NCBI GenBank assembly: GCA_013152105.1
Contig: JAADHA010000002.1
Span: forward strand, 1 to 5,616
Length of the DNA: 5,616 nt
From: Oligoflexia bacterium
GTDB taxonomy: Bacteria > Myxococcota_A > UBA796 > UBA2385
Reading direction: 5' to 3'
In this document: one piece after another, positions 1 through 5,616 of the stretch
Numbering within the stretch: position 1 is the stretch's first letter
Layout: every line of letters starts with the position of its first letter
Notes under the pieces: generated by a model
What the model saw: only the letters and a program-made list of their open reading frames with translations
The model's database searches: none
Told to the model about the DNA's origin: nothing
Position numbers and translations under genes: made by a program

Positions 1-35
1 GACGGCACAAGCTGGCTGGGTTGGTTCACCGTAGA

Positions 36-51
36 GTAGGGAGGTAGGGAG
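36..51. repeat. 8-bp direct repeat, two copies
   Basis: GTAGGGAG occurs twice head to tail, followed by a further GG. It lies in the 72-bp stretch after the last gene, which otherwise holds no gene I can support. Function is unknown, and two short copies may be chance. Confidence 0.4.
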
Positions 52-71
52 GCTGGCCCCACCAGGATCCC
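47..71 (-). other. Imperfect stem-loop just past the last gene of the cluster
   Basis: Read on the minus strand directly after the TGA at 73-75, GGGA pairs with TCCC and CCTGG/CCAGCC forms an inner stem, broken by a 2x2 mismatch, around a TGGGG loop. The position suits a transcription end, but no U-run follows and the stem is imperfect, so it is at most a weak or Rho-assisted terminator. Confidence 0.2.
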
Positions 72-72
72 C

Positions 73-1038
73 TCAGAAGGGAATCTCATCCAATCGTCCC
101 CCGGGGGCCGGCCCCGTCGATGGGGCGTCAGCGCGCAGGGTGGCGATCTCCAGCAGGCGCTGGGTGCGGCTGCCGTGCAGGCGTAGGGGCTGGGGCTGGT
201 CGCTGAAGACGAGGTCGCCGCCGAGGTCGTAGGAGAGGGCCCGCGAGATCCAGGTGCGAAGGGCCCGGTGGGTCGGTGGGATGCCGTCGATCTGCAGGGA
301 GATGATCGAGGCCGTCACGCGGCCGTGCAGGTTGAGGGTGCGTTCGGTGAGGTGGCTGGGTTCTTCCCAGGGTTGGGCGTGTTGGTCGTGTGCGACGGCG
401 CGGCGGGCGGCCTGTTCGACCTGGTGGATCAGGTTGGCGTCTGCCACGGCGGGAGTGATGGACAGGTGAAGGGTCAGGCGCAAGGGGGCCATCGCGAGCG
501 ACTGAAGGACCGAGGGCAGGGTGGGTGTGGGCCATCCGCCCGTTGGGATGAGCAGGGCATCGGCGTCACCGGCGGCGTCCACCAGGTGCAGGCCGGTGGG
601 CGAGGGGCACGGCGGCGTGGTGGCTTTGGGTGCGCGGAACCAACCCCAGGTGTCCAGCAAGGAGCCCATGTCTTGCGTGTCTTGCTGGAGGGATCGCAGG
701 GCCGCCTTGGTGGTCTCGGCTCGGGTCGACAGGCCCAGCCAGGTCGTGGGGGGCAAGCCGCCACCCACCGCGGCGGCCAGGTGCAAGCTGGTCAGTTTTC
801 CGGCGTCCTGCAACCAGGCGGCCAGGGTCGGTGCGGCCAGATCCGCGGTGCGCAGGTAGTCATCGTCGTCGCCGTCGGAATCGGAGTCGACGGCGGTCTG
901 GCGCCAGGCAGTGGCTTGGGGCAGGCTCCAGTCGCCCATCGGGTGACTGCTGACTTCGGGCTTTGTCCACGGAACGGGCATGTTGACCTCGGGCTTGCTC
1001 ACCAAGACTAAGCGGGTGGGAGGGTCTTTGCTGGACAT
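73..1038 (-). CDS. Uncharacterised protein with SSB-like C-terminal tip (LDEIPF)
   Basis: I recognise no domain family in this 321-residue protein. It has no signal peptide or membrane segment and looks cytoplasmic. The N-terminus (1-50) is proline-rich and carries KPEV twice (residues 15-18 and 26-29). A strongly acidic run, DSDSDGDDDD, fills residues 51-60. Residues 61-130 look helical. Residues 183-280 alternate strand-like and helical stretches (LRLTLHLSI, then a helix around NLIHQVEQAARRAV, then VTASIISLQI), so a compact alpha/beta domain is likely. The end is a Pro/Gly/Ala linker (about 303-315) followed by LDEIPF at the extreme C-terminus, resembling the DDDIPF tip that bacterial SSB uses to recruit replication and repair proteins. 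No OB fold is evident, so it is probably not an ordinary SSB. Codon use is GC3-rich like its neighbours, which supports real coding. It starts 25 bp after the acyl-CoA dehydrogenase stop and may be co-transcribed. The ATG at 1038 lacks a clear Shine-Dalgarno; an internal ATG at 981 (302 residues) has GAGG 5 nt upstream and is a real alternative. Confidence 0.75.
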   Translation of the reverse strand: MSSKDPPTRLVLVSKPEVNMPVPWTKPEVSSHPMGDWSLPQATAWRQTAVDSDSDGDDDDYLRTADLAAPTLAAWLQDAGKLTSLHLAAAVGGGLPPTTWLGLSTRAETTKAALRSLQQDTQDMGSLLDTWGWFRAPKATTPPCPSPTGLHLVDAAGDADALLIPTGGWPTPTLPSVLQSLAMAPLRLTLHLSITPAVADANLIHQVEQAARRAVAHDQHAQPWEEPSHLTERTLNLHGRVTASIISLQIDGIPPTHRALRTWISRALSYDLGGDLVFSDQPQPLRLHGSRTQRLLEIATLRADAPSTGPAPGGRLDEIPF

Positions 1039-1042
1039 TTGC

Positions 1043-1059
1043 CGGACAGCTTTCGTCCG
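1043..1059. repeat. Small hairpin in the gap before the 321-residue protein gene
   Basis: CGGAC and GTCCG pair around a 7-nt loop. This fills most of the 25-bp gap between the dehydrogenase stop (1064) and the ATG at 1038, where a ribosome site would be expected and none is clear. No U-run follows, so it is not a standard terminator. It could lower initiation at that ATG, or be chance. Confidence 0.25.
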
Positions 1060-1063
1060 AGTC

Positions 1064-2833
1064 TCAGAGCAGCGCGATGTCGATGTCGACCATGGGGCCC
1101 TTGCCGACCGAGACCTTTTGGGCGTACATGGCGGCCTCGGGCAACACCATGTCGACGTAGTAACGGGCGGTCTGCAGCTTGGACCGACGCATCGGGTCGT
1201 CTTCTGGCAAGGCCAGGGCGGCCTGTACCTGCCGACACCAGACGTAGCCGAGGGTCACCAGGGCGAACTGGTTGAGGTAGTTGCTGGCGACGGCCCCGGC
1301 GACTTCATTGTCCTTCATCGCGGCCATGGACATGGCCATGGTGGTCTCGTTGAGGCGCTTGGCTTCGATCTTGAGCGGGCCGAGGAAAGGCGCCATGCGT
1401 GGGTCGTCCTTGCTAGAGCGGATCAGCGCCGTGATCTCGCCGGCGAAGGTCTGCATCAGGCGGCCTCCTCCCATAGGCAGCTTGCGACCGACCAGATCGA
1501 GGGCCTGGATGTGGTTGGTGCCCTCGTAGATCATGGCGATGCGGACGTCGCGCATGAACTGCTCGACCGGCCAGTCCGCGGTGTAGCCGGCGCCACCCAT
1601 CACCTGCATGGCCTCGGACACGTTCTGGAAGCCGCGCTCTGAGCCGAAGCTCTTGATGATCGGCGTGAGCAGGGCCACCAGATCAGCGGCCTTTTTCTGG
1701 GTGTCGGGGTCGGTGCTGTTGTTCATGACGTCGTAGTTGATGGCGATCCACGCGACCAGGCCGCGCAGGCCATCGGTGGTGGACTTGACGTTGAGGAGCA
1801 TGCGCCGGACGTCGGGGTGGACCAGGATGTTGTCGGCGGCGTGATCGGGATCCTGTTTCTTGGGGTCGAGGGCGCGGCTTTGGCGGCGGTCCTGGGCGAA
1901 GGCCAGGGCGGCCTGGTAGGCGGCCTCGGCCAAGGCGACCCCCTCGATGCCGACGTTGAGCCGAGCGGCGTTCATCATCGTGAACATCGCCACCATGCCG
2001 CGGTTGGGGGCACCAACCAGCCAGCCCTCGGCGTCTTCGAAGTTCATGACACAGGTCGGCGAGGCGTGAATGCCCATCTTGTGATCGGTGCCGCCGCAGA
2101 ACACGGGGTTGCGGCTGCCATCGTCCAGGATCTTGGGCACGATGAAGGCGCTGATGCCGCGGATCCCGTCGGGGGCATCACTGAGGCGGGCGAGGACGAG
2201 GTGGATGATGTTGTCGGTGAGATCGTGCTCACCGAAGGTGATCCAGGTCTTGGTGCCGGTGAGCTTGTAGTGATCGCCAAAGGCGGTGGCCTTGGTGCTG
2301 AGCAGCCCGAGGTCGGTACCGGCTTGGGGTTCAGTCAGGGCCATGGTCCCGGCCCATTCGCCACTGATGAGGCGCGGGAGCAGCGCTTCTTTCTGTTCTG
2401 CCGAGCCGTGCGCTTCGAGGGCGTCGATCAGTCCGGCGGTCAAGCCGGGGCTCATCGAGAAGCTCTTGTTGCAGGCGATCAGGACCTCGCTGGCCAGGGT
2501 CGCCAGGCAGAAGGGCGCGCCGAGGCCGCCGAATTCGGGGTCGAAGGGCAGGCTGGTGAAGCCGTTTTCGCAGAAGCCCTGGTAGGCCTGCTTGAAACCG
2601 TCGGGCACGAGCACCTGGCCGGTCTCGGGGACGAAGCGCACGCCCTGCTGGTCACCCGGGCCGTTGAGGGGAAGGAGCACGTCGACGCAGTACTTGCTGT
2701 ACCCATCGAGCAGGTCCATCGCCATGTCCAGATCGAAGTCCTCGTAGCCAGGCAGGGGGAGGATCTGGCCCTGGTAGTCGAAGGTGTTCAACAGGAAGCG
2801 GATGTCGTCGAGGGGGGCGCGGTAGGGGTTCAT
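1064..2833 (-). CDS. Acyl-CoA dehydrogenase, long form with extra C-terminal domain
   Basis: This 589-residue flavoenzyme should oxidise an acyl-CoA to the trans-2-enoyl-CoA with FAD, passing electrons to electron-transfer flavoprotein, in cytoplasmic fatty-acid or related acyl-CoA breakdown. It has the layout of the roughly 590-600-residue family: a short N-terminal cap (MNPYRAPLDDIRFLL), the alpha-helical N domain, the middle beta domain with ALTEPQAGTDLG at 165-176 (acyl-CoA dehydrogenase signature 1), the FAD-binding helical domain with QVMGGAGY (410-417) and IYEGTNHIQ (435-443), and a C-terminal domain from about residue 450. Glu437 in IYEGT aligns with the usual catalytic base. Relatives are annotated as FadE-like or as DmdC-type (3-methylmercaptopropionyl-CoA) dehydrogenases; substrate cannot be read from the sequence. 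The open frame extends upstream to a GTG at 2890, but the ATG at 2833 is preferred because the family begins at this motif and GGAG sits 6 nt upstream. It lies 81 bp after the exonuclease stop and 25 bp before the next gene. Confidence 0.95.
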   Translation of the reverse strand: MNPYRAPLDDIRFLLNTFDYQGQILPLPGYEDFDLDMAMDLLDGYSKYCVDVLLPLNGPGDQQGVRFVPETGQVLVPDGFKQAYQGFCENGFTSLPFDPEFGGLGAPFCLATLASEVLIACNKSFSMSPGLTAGLIDALEAHGSAEQKEALLPRLISGEWAGTMALTEPQAGTDLGLLSTKATAFGDHYKLTGTKTWITFGEHDLTDNIIHLVLARLSDAPDGIRGISAFIVPKILDDGSRNPVFCGGTDHKMGIHASPTCVMNFEDAEGWLVGAPNRGMVAMFTMMNAARLNVGIEGVALAEAAYQAALAFAQDRRQSRALDPKKQDPDHAADNILVHPDVRRMLLNVKSTTDGLRGLVAWIAINYDVMNNSTDPDTQKKAADLVALLTPIIKSFGSERGFQNVSEAMQVMGGAGYTADWPVEQFMRDVRIAMIYEGTNHIQALDLVGRKLPMGGGRLMQTFAGEITALIRSSKDDPRMAPFLGPLKIEAKRLNETTMAMSMAAMKDNEVAGAVASNYLNQFALVTLGYVWCRQVQAALALPEDDPMRRSKLQTARYYVDMVLPEAAMYAQKVSVGKGPMVDIDIALL

Positions 2834-2839
2834 CGATGG

Positions 2840-2843
2840 CTCC
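2840..2843 (-). promoter_or_regulatory. Ribosome binding site deciding the acyl-CoA dehydrogenase start
   Basis: The minus strand reads GGAG here, 6 nt before the ATG at 2833. It selects that start over the in-frame ATG at 2845 and GTG at 2890, in agreement with the conserved family N-terminus (MNPYRAPL). Confidence 0.7.
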
Positions 2844-2900
2844 ATGGATGGAAGGAGCCCTGGTAATGAGTCGGGGCGCACCTGCCACACCCCGCGAGAT

Positions 2901-2914
2901 TCTGGCGCGCCAGA
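2901..2914. repeat. Perfect 14-bp palindrome between exonuclease and acyl-CoA dehydrogenase genes
   Basis: TCTGGCGCGCCAGA is its own reverse complement and directly abuts the exonuclease stop codon at 2915. It lies about 67 bp upstream of the dehydrogenase start, in the widest intergenic gap of the window. It could be an operator for a dimeric regulator or an RNA hairpin with a 5-bp stem and a CGCG loop. No U-run follows, so a classical terminator is unlikely. I found no convincing -35/-10 pair in this gap. Confidence 0.4.
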
Positions 2915-3625
2915 TCAGACGCCCTCGCCCAGCCCCTGGTGCCAGCTCATGGTGGGCTCGGTCAGGCCCTTGGCCAGGCGATAGGCGCGGTAGTCCTGTT
3001 CCTGGGCCAGCGCGGTGCTGCGCTGCCAGGCCCAGAAGCGGTCGACGTGGTGCAAGACCACGGGTGTGAGGAAACCGTCGAGCGCCAGGGAGCGCAGCAA
3101 GCCAGGCATGACCCCCACCGTAGCGTCGACATCGGCCATCGCGTCGTGGGCTTTGAACTTGATCCCGCGACGCAGGGCTGCGTCTTCCAGCCGCTTGCCG
3201 CGCTGGTACTTGTCGACACACTTGACCCAGACCAAGGGGTCGAGGCCGCACAGGGGCAGCGGCTGGCGGTCCCGGTCGGCGAGCACATCGCTGAGCACGC
3301 CGTGGTCGAAGGGCAGGTTGTAGGCGCAGAGGATCTGCCCGTCGAGGCGCTCCATCAGCTCATCGAGGAGATCGTCGATGGTGGGCGCGTCCGCGACATC
3401 CGCGTCAGAGATGCCGTGAATGGCCGAGGCCGAGGCGGGGATCGGGGTCGGTGGACGCACCAGGCTGGTCCAGCGGTCGACGACGCGGTCCCCCAGCAGG
3501 CAGCGGCACAGCGCGATCTGTACCGGGTGTCGATCGCCCGGTTCCAGGCCGGTGGTCTCGAAGTCGATTACCGCGACCGGCGCGCCACGAAGGGCCCGGT
3601 CGGTGTCACATTGCAAGGTGGGCAT
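2915..3625 (-). CDS. DEDDh 3'-5' exonuclease, DnaQ/Pol III epsilon type
   Basis: This 236-residue cytoplasmic nuclease belongs to the RNase T/DnaQ superfamily, which removes nucleotides from DNA or RNA 3' ends using two metal ions. All motifs are present: Exo I in VIDFETTGLEPG (Asp21, Glu23), Exo II in AYNLPFDHGVL (Asp107), and Exo III in KAHDAMADVDAT (His160, Asp165), giving the complete DEDDh set, so activity is expected. PASASAIHGISDADV (63-77) is also typical of the family. After the nuclease domain (about 16-180) comes a roughly 50-residue tail rich in aromatic and charged residues (DRFWAWQRST, EQDYRAYRLA) that I do not recognise. No polymerase, helicase or GIY-YIG domain is fused. Whether it proofreads for Pol III, acts in repair or trims RNA cannot be decided from sequence. 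The ATG has AGGA 5 nt upstream. The gene start overlaps the end of the sulfotransferase-like gene by 20 bp, which suggests translational coupling. Confidence 0.93.
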   Translation of the reverse strand: MPTLQCDTDRALRGAPVAVIDFETTGLEPGDRHPVQIALCRCLLGDRVVDRWTSLVRPPTPIPASASAIHGISDADVADAPTIDDLLDELMERLDGQILCAYNLPFDHGVLSDVLADRDRQPLPLCGLDPLVWVKCVDKYQRGKRLEDAALRRGIKFKAHDAMADVDATVGVMPGLLRSLALDGFLTPVVLHHVDRFWAWQRSTALAQEQDYRAYRLAKGLTEPTMSWHQGLGEGV

Positions 3626-4247
3626 GGGGTTCCTGCGAGGGCTTCAAGCGTTGGAGAGGTGATGGATCAGCAGGGCGATCGGCTCGGACATCGAGCTGGA
3701 GGTGCTGCAGCGCGGGGAGAAAGCCCGCCTGGGGATCCTCAGCCAGGTCCCGGTAGCGCAGCAGCAAGATCCGAGGATCGCGGTCCAGGCCCTGATCGAA
3801 GAAAGAGGAGTGCTGGACGAGCCAGCTTGGCCGTGCGATCTCGTCGTCGCGATAGACCCACACCGCACGAGCGTCGTGGATTTGTGCCAGCATCTGGCCG
3901 GCCCGATCACTGTCCAGCGGCGCGACGAAGACCAACGCGGTCTTGGGGTGCAGGCGCAGCAGCGTCACAAGAGCGCGGGTCGAGCGGAGGTGCCTGCGGT
4001 GAAAGGCGAGGGGACTGCGATCCTGGTAGACCGTGACACGGGGGCTGCTTGCCAGGACCCGAGCCAACAGATCGGTGCCAGGGCCAGGGCAGCCGAACAC
4101 GAAGCGCGGCGGCTGTGGGTGCGAGCTTGTAGCTGGGAGATCGCTCCCCTCAGGACGGTTCCGTTGATCGCCTGCCGTGAACACGCGTGTGTTCCCCAGG
4201 GAGGAGTGAGTTGTGTTGGACCACTCGTAGATTAGCACGCGCCGCAC
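3606..4247 (-). CDS. Divergent sulfotransferase-like protein (PAPS-type P-loop fold)
   Basis: About 213 residues from the chosen GTG. The sequence follows the sulfotransferase plan, in which sulfuryl groups move from PAPS to hydroxyls or amines. An N-terminal strand and P-loop, RFVFGCPGPGTDLL (48-61), occupies the 5'-phosphosulfate site but departs from the usual G-x-P-R-S-G-T: Gly replaces Arg and Pro replaces Ser. AVWVYRDDEIARPS (128-141) resembles the 3'-phosphate site, with Arg133 and Ser141 eight apart, the same spacing as Arg130/Ser138 in human oestrogen sulfotransferase. LLLRYRDLAEDPQAGFL (160-176) matches the family's late R-Y-E-D-L-x-x-D-P motif. The protein is short for the family, and given the altered P-loop it may not bind PAPS normally. 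No ATG gives a sensible start: the open frame reaches 4436 but that extension runs through the SGNH gene and is low in leucine and valine. GTG codons at 4247, 4238 and 4184 are candidates, all with weak ribosome sites. It lies about 43 bp after the SGNH gene and overlaps the exonuclease start. Confidence 0.72.
   Translation of the reverse strand: MRRVLIYEWSNTTHSSLGNTRVFTAGDQRNRPEGSDLPATSSHPQPPRFVFGCPGPGTDLLARVLASSPRVTVYQDRSPLAFHRRHLRSTRALVTLLRLHPKTALVFVAPLDSDRAGQMLAQIHDARAVWVYRDDEIARPSWLVQHSSFFDQGLDRDPRILLLRYRDLAEDPQAGFLPALQHLQLDVRADRPADPSPLQRLKPSQEPHAHLAM
3631..3634 (-). promoter_or_regulatory. Ribosome binding site of the exonuclease gene
   Basis: The minus strand reads AGGA, 5 nt before the ATG at 3625. 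It lies inside the last codons of the sulfotransferase-like gene, so ribosomes finishing that gene pass directly over it, consistent with coupled translation. Confidence 0.6.
4179..4194. repeat. Short inverted repeat near the sulfotransferase-like gene start
   Basis: GAACAC and GTGTTC flank a 4-nt GCGT spacer, a perfect 6-bp stem that also contains the 10-bp palindrome ACACGCGTGT (4181-4190). It covers the GTG at 4184, one of three candidate starts of the sulfotransferase-like gene. It could hide that start in an mRNA hairpin or be a protein binding site, but it could also be chance. Confidence 0.3.
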
Positions 4248-4290
4248 GTCGCGCCGGCCTTGTTTTCGCGCTGTGCTCTGCGCTGTGGGG

Positions 4291-5607
4291 TCACCGAAGC
4301 AGGCCCTTTGCCGAGAGCGCTCGGTCGATCTCGACGGCGATCGCCTGGGCTCCTTCGGGCGAGACATGGACCTGGTCCCTGTAGTTGGCGGTCCCAGAGG
4401 TGCCGACCCAGCCGTCCTTGAGGCGGTCCAGGTCAACCAGGGGGACCCCTTCGCGATCAGCCAGGTGGCGGATGGCGACGTTGATGGCCGGGGTCGAGTC
4501 GGGGGCCAGGTCCCACTGCCTGGCCTGCTCCCAGGCCGACAAGGCCGGCTCTTGCTGGCCGTCGCGCCACAAGGCCAGACCGAGCTGCCACTGGAAGCTG
4601 GCGAGCTGTGGATCGGCGGCGACCGCCTGCCGAGCCAGCGCCAGGTAGTCCGAGCTGCGAGGCGACAGCAGCGGATCTTGTCTGGGGGGACCGGCGAGCG
4701 CCAGGCGATCCAGCCAGGACTCGGCTTGGACTCGCGTGATGTGGTGGAGCCCGGACAGCAGGGGCGGCGTCAAGGGATCGCGAGGGACGGTGAGCAGCAC
4801 GACGGGCACTTGCTGGGAGCGAGCCCAGCGCAGCATGGTCTGCAGGCGCTCGCCAAAGAGACGCTCGGCCAGTCGCTTGCTGTCTTCGAGCACCTCGGTC
4901 GCCGGTGGGTCGACCAGGGCACGCGGAAAGCCGCTGATGTCGGCGGGGCGGCGATGGAGGGCCTGGAAGGCCGCCTGTTGCGGGTGAGCCGCAAAGTCGC
5001 GCAGCGCCATTCCGGCACGAGAGGGCAGGCGACCACCCAGGCCACGGTTCAGCAAGCCGTAGAGCTGGAGTTGTCCCAAGGCGGACAGGGCGTCGTGAGA
5101 GAGCACCGGATGGCGACCGAAGAGGCCCCCGTAGTAGGGCGCCATCGCGTACTCGTTGTTGCCGATGGCCAGCAGCAAGGCGTCTGGATGCAGGTCGATG
5201 GCGGCGGCGACCACGGGCATCAGGCTGGAGGACTCGGACCCGCACTTGCCAAAGTTGAGGACCTCGACCCCATCGCCGAGGCGGGCCTGGAGTCGGCCGG
5301 GCCAGCTATCCTGCGGCTCGTAGCCCAGGCCGAAGACGAAGGACTCGCCCACCGCGATCACCCGCGGTCGGTCCTTGTCGTGTGCGAAGTGCCGATCGCG
5401 CAGCAGGTCGCCGTGGCCGTCATCGACCGGGCAGAGCACCAGGTCTTCTTCGCTGCCGCACAACACGGGCACGTCCATGTCCCGACTCAGCGGGTCAAGC
5501 GTGCGCAGGTCTGCTCCGCCAAGGCGCACCCAGACCCGCAAGGAGACCTCGACCATGGCCAGCAGGCCGAAGGCCACGACCAAGCCCAGCAGCATGCGGC
5601 GCGGCAA
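4291..5607 (-). CDS. Membrane-anchored SGNH/GDSL-like hydrolase with TPR-like insert
   Basis: At least 438 residues. A hydrophobic segment (about 5-28, MLLGLVVAFGLLAMVEV) is a signal anchor or signal peptide, placing the catalytic part outside the inner membrane. SGNH blocks follow in order: VIAVGESFVFGLG (83-95) with Ser89 as nucleophile in a GES variant of GDS; VLNFGKCGSES (116-126) with the block II glycine; LLLAIGNNEYA (144-154) with block III Asn151; and DQVHVSPEGA (411-420) with the Asp411/His414 pair. All four catalytic positions are therefore present. Between blocks III and V, residues about 320-369 (LARQAVAADP through LGLALWRDGQQEPALSAWEQA) read as a TPR-like helical pair. Relatives are esterases or acyl transferases acting on glycans or lipids; the substrate here is unknown. 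The predicted start is a TTG at 5607 without a visible ribosome site, an ATG follows at 5595, and the frame stays open to the window edge, so the true start may lie outside. It is followed by a sulfotransferase-like gene, which fits envelope or exopolysaccharide modification. Confidence 0.85.
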   Translation of the reverse strand: MPRRMLLGLVVAFGLLAMVEVSLRVWVRLGGADLRTLDPLSRDMDVPVLCGSEEDLVLCPVDDGHGDLLRDRHFAHDKDRPRVIAVGESFVFGLGYEPQDSWPGRLQARLGDGVEVLNFGKCGSESSSLMPVVAAAIDLHPDALLLAIGNNEYAMAPYYGGLFGRHPVLSHDALSALGQLQLYGLLNRGLGGRLPSRAGMALRDFAAHPQQAAFQALHRRPADISGFPRALVDPPATEVLEDSKRLAERLFGERLQTMLRWARSQQVPVVLLTVPRDPLTPPLLSGLHHITRVQAESWLDRLALAGPPRQDPLLSPRSSDYLALARQAVAADPQLASFQWQLGLALWRDGQQEPALSAWEQARQWDLAPDSTPAINVAIRHLADREGVPLVDLDRLKDGWVGTSGTANYRDQVHVSPEGAQAIAVEIDRALSAKGLLR

Positions 5608-5616
5608 GCTCAGACC

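Noticed and set aside
268..1011. 247-codon Gly/Gln-rich open frame on the plus strand
   Set aside because: It is antisense to the 321-residue protein. The Gly/Gln-rich composition mirrors the Pro/Leu/Ala-rich opposite strand, and it has no ribosome site or recognisable motif.
980..1642. 220-codon His/Gly/Val/Asp-rich open frame on the plus strand
   Set aside because: It is antisense to the C-terminal half of the dehydrogenase; the HGHGHGG-like stretch is the reverse reading of Met/Ala codons in that enzyme.
1817..2866. 349-codon open frame on the plus strand
   Set aside because: It lies entirely antisense to the acyl-CoA dehydrogenase. Its product is dominated by Gly, Ala, Val and Glu with no domain, as expected from the reverse of a GC3-rich gene.
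2834..2890. 19-residue N-terminal extension of the acyl-CoA dehydrogenase (GTG at 2890)
   Set aside because: The family starts at the MNPYRAPL-like motif, and the ATG there has the best-placed ribosome site.
2479..3251. Possible frameshift or second gene at the exonuclease/dehydrogenase junction
   Set aside because: The 199-codon frame here is an Arg/Pro-rich shifted reading. Both flanking genes are intact with complete motifs and proper stops, so no frameshift is needed.
2939..4036. 365-codon open frame on the plus strand
   Set aside because: It is antisense to the exonuclease and the sulfotransferase-like gene, both of which have recognisable motifs. Its end is a low-complexity Arg/Gly/Pro stretch.
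4248..4436. N-terminal extension of the sulfotransferase-like frame back to an ATG at 4436
   Set aside because: It would overlap the SGNH gene by about 146 bp and reads as Arg/Ser/Pro-rich sequence typical of an out-of-frame translation.
4457..5245. 262-codon Arg/Pro/Ala-rich frame on the minus strand
   Set aside because: It is a shifted reading of the SGNH hydrolase gene, whose own frame carries all four catalytic blocks.
1..5616. Mobile element, CRISPR array, tRNA or prophage signature
   Set aside because: I found no transposase or integrase motif, no regularly spaced repeats and no tRNA-like cloverleaf. Base composition is even across the window.

Overview
This window looks like chromosomal DNA from a high-GC bacterium (roughly 65% G+C by eye, strong G/C preference at third codon positions). 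The SGNH-hydrolase-with-TPR architecture, the proline/alanine-rich proteins and the gene mix suggest a deltaproteobacterial or myxobacterial-type genome. That assignment is inference from style; no marker gene here fixes the taxonomy.

All five supported genes lie on the minus strand, so transcription runs from right to left. In that order they are: (1) a membrane-anchored SGNH/GDSL-like hydrolase with a TPR-like insert (5607-4291, possibly starting just outside the window); (2) a small divergent sulfotransferase-fold protein (about 4247-3606, non-ATG start); (3) a DEDDh 3'-5' exonuclease of the DnaQ type (3625-2915), whose start overlaps the end of gene 2; (4) a long-form FAD-dependent acyl-CoA dehydrogenase (2833-1064); (5) an unrecognised 321-residue protein (1038-73). 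Gaps are about 43, -20, 81 and 25 bp, so the five could be read from one transcript. The best place for an internal promoter or operator is the 81-bp gap before the dehydrogenase, which contains a perfect 14-bp palindrome.

Functionally the set is mixed. Genes 1 and 2 fit modification of an envelope or extracellular glycan or lipid (an SGNH esterase/acyltransferase-like protein plus a possible sulfuryl transferase). Gene 3 acts on DNA or RNA 3' ends, and gene 4 on fatty acyl-CoA. Gene 5 has no recognised domain but ends in a disordered-looking linker followed by LDEIPF, closely resembling the C-terminal tip of single-stranded DNA-binding protein (SSB). That is the most intriguing feature of the window.

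No RNA gene, CRISPR array, insertion sequence, integrase or origin was recognised. No gene-free stretch exceeds 300 bases. The longest plus-strand open frames lie antisense to the genes above and look like by-products of high GC content.
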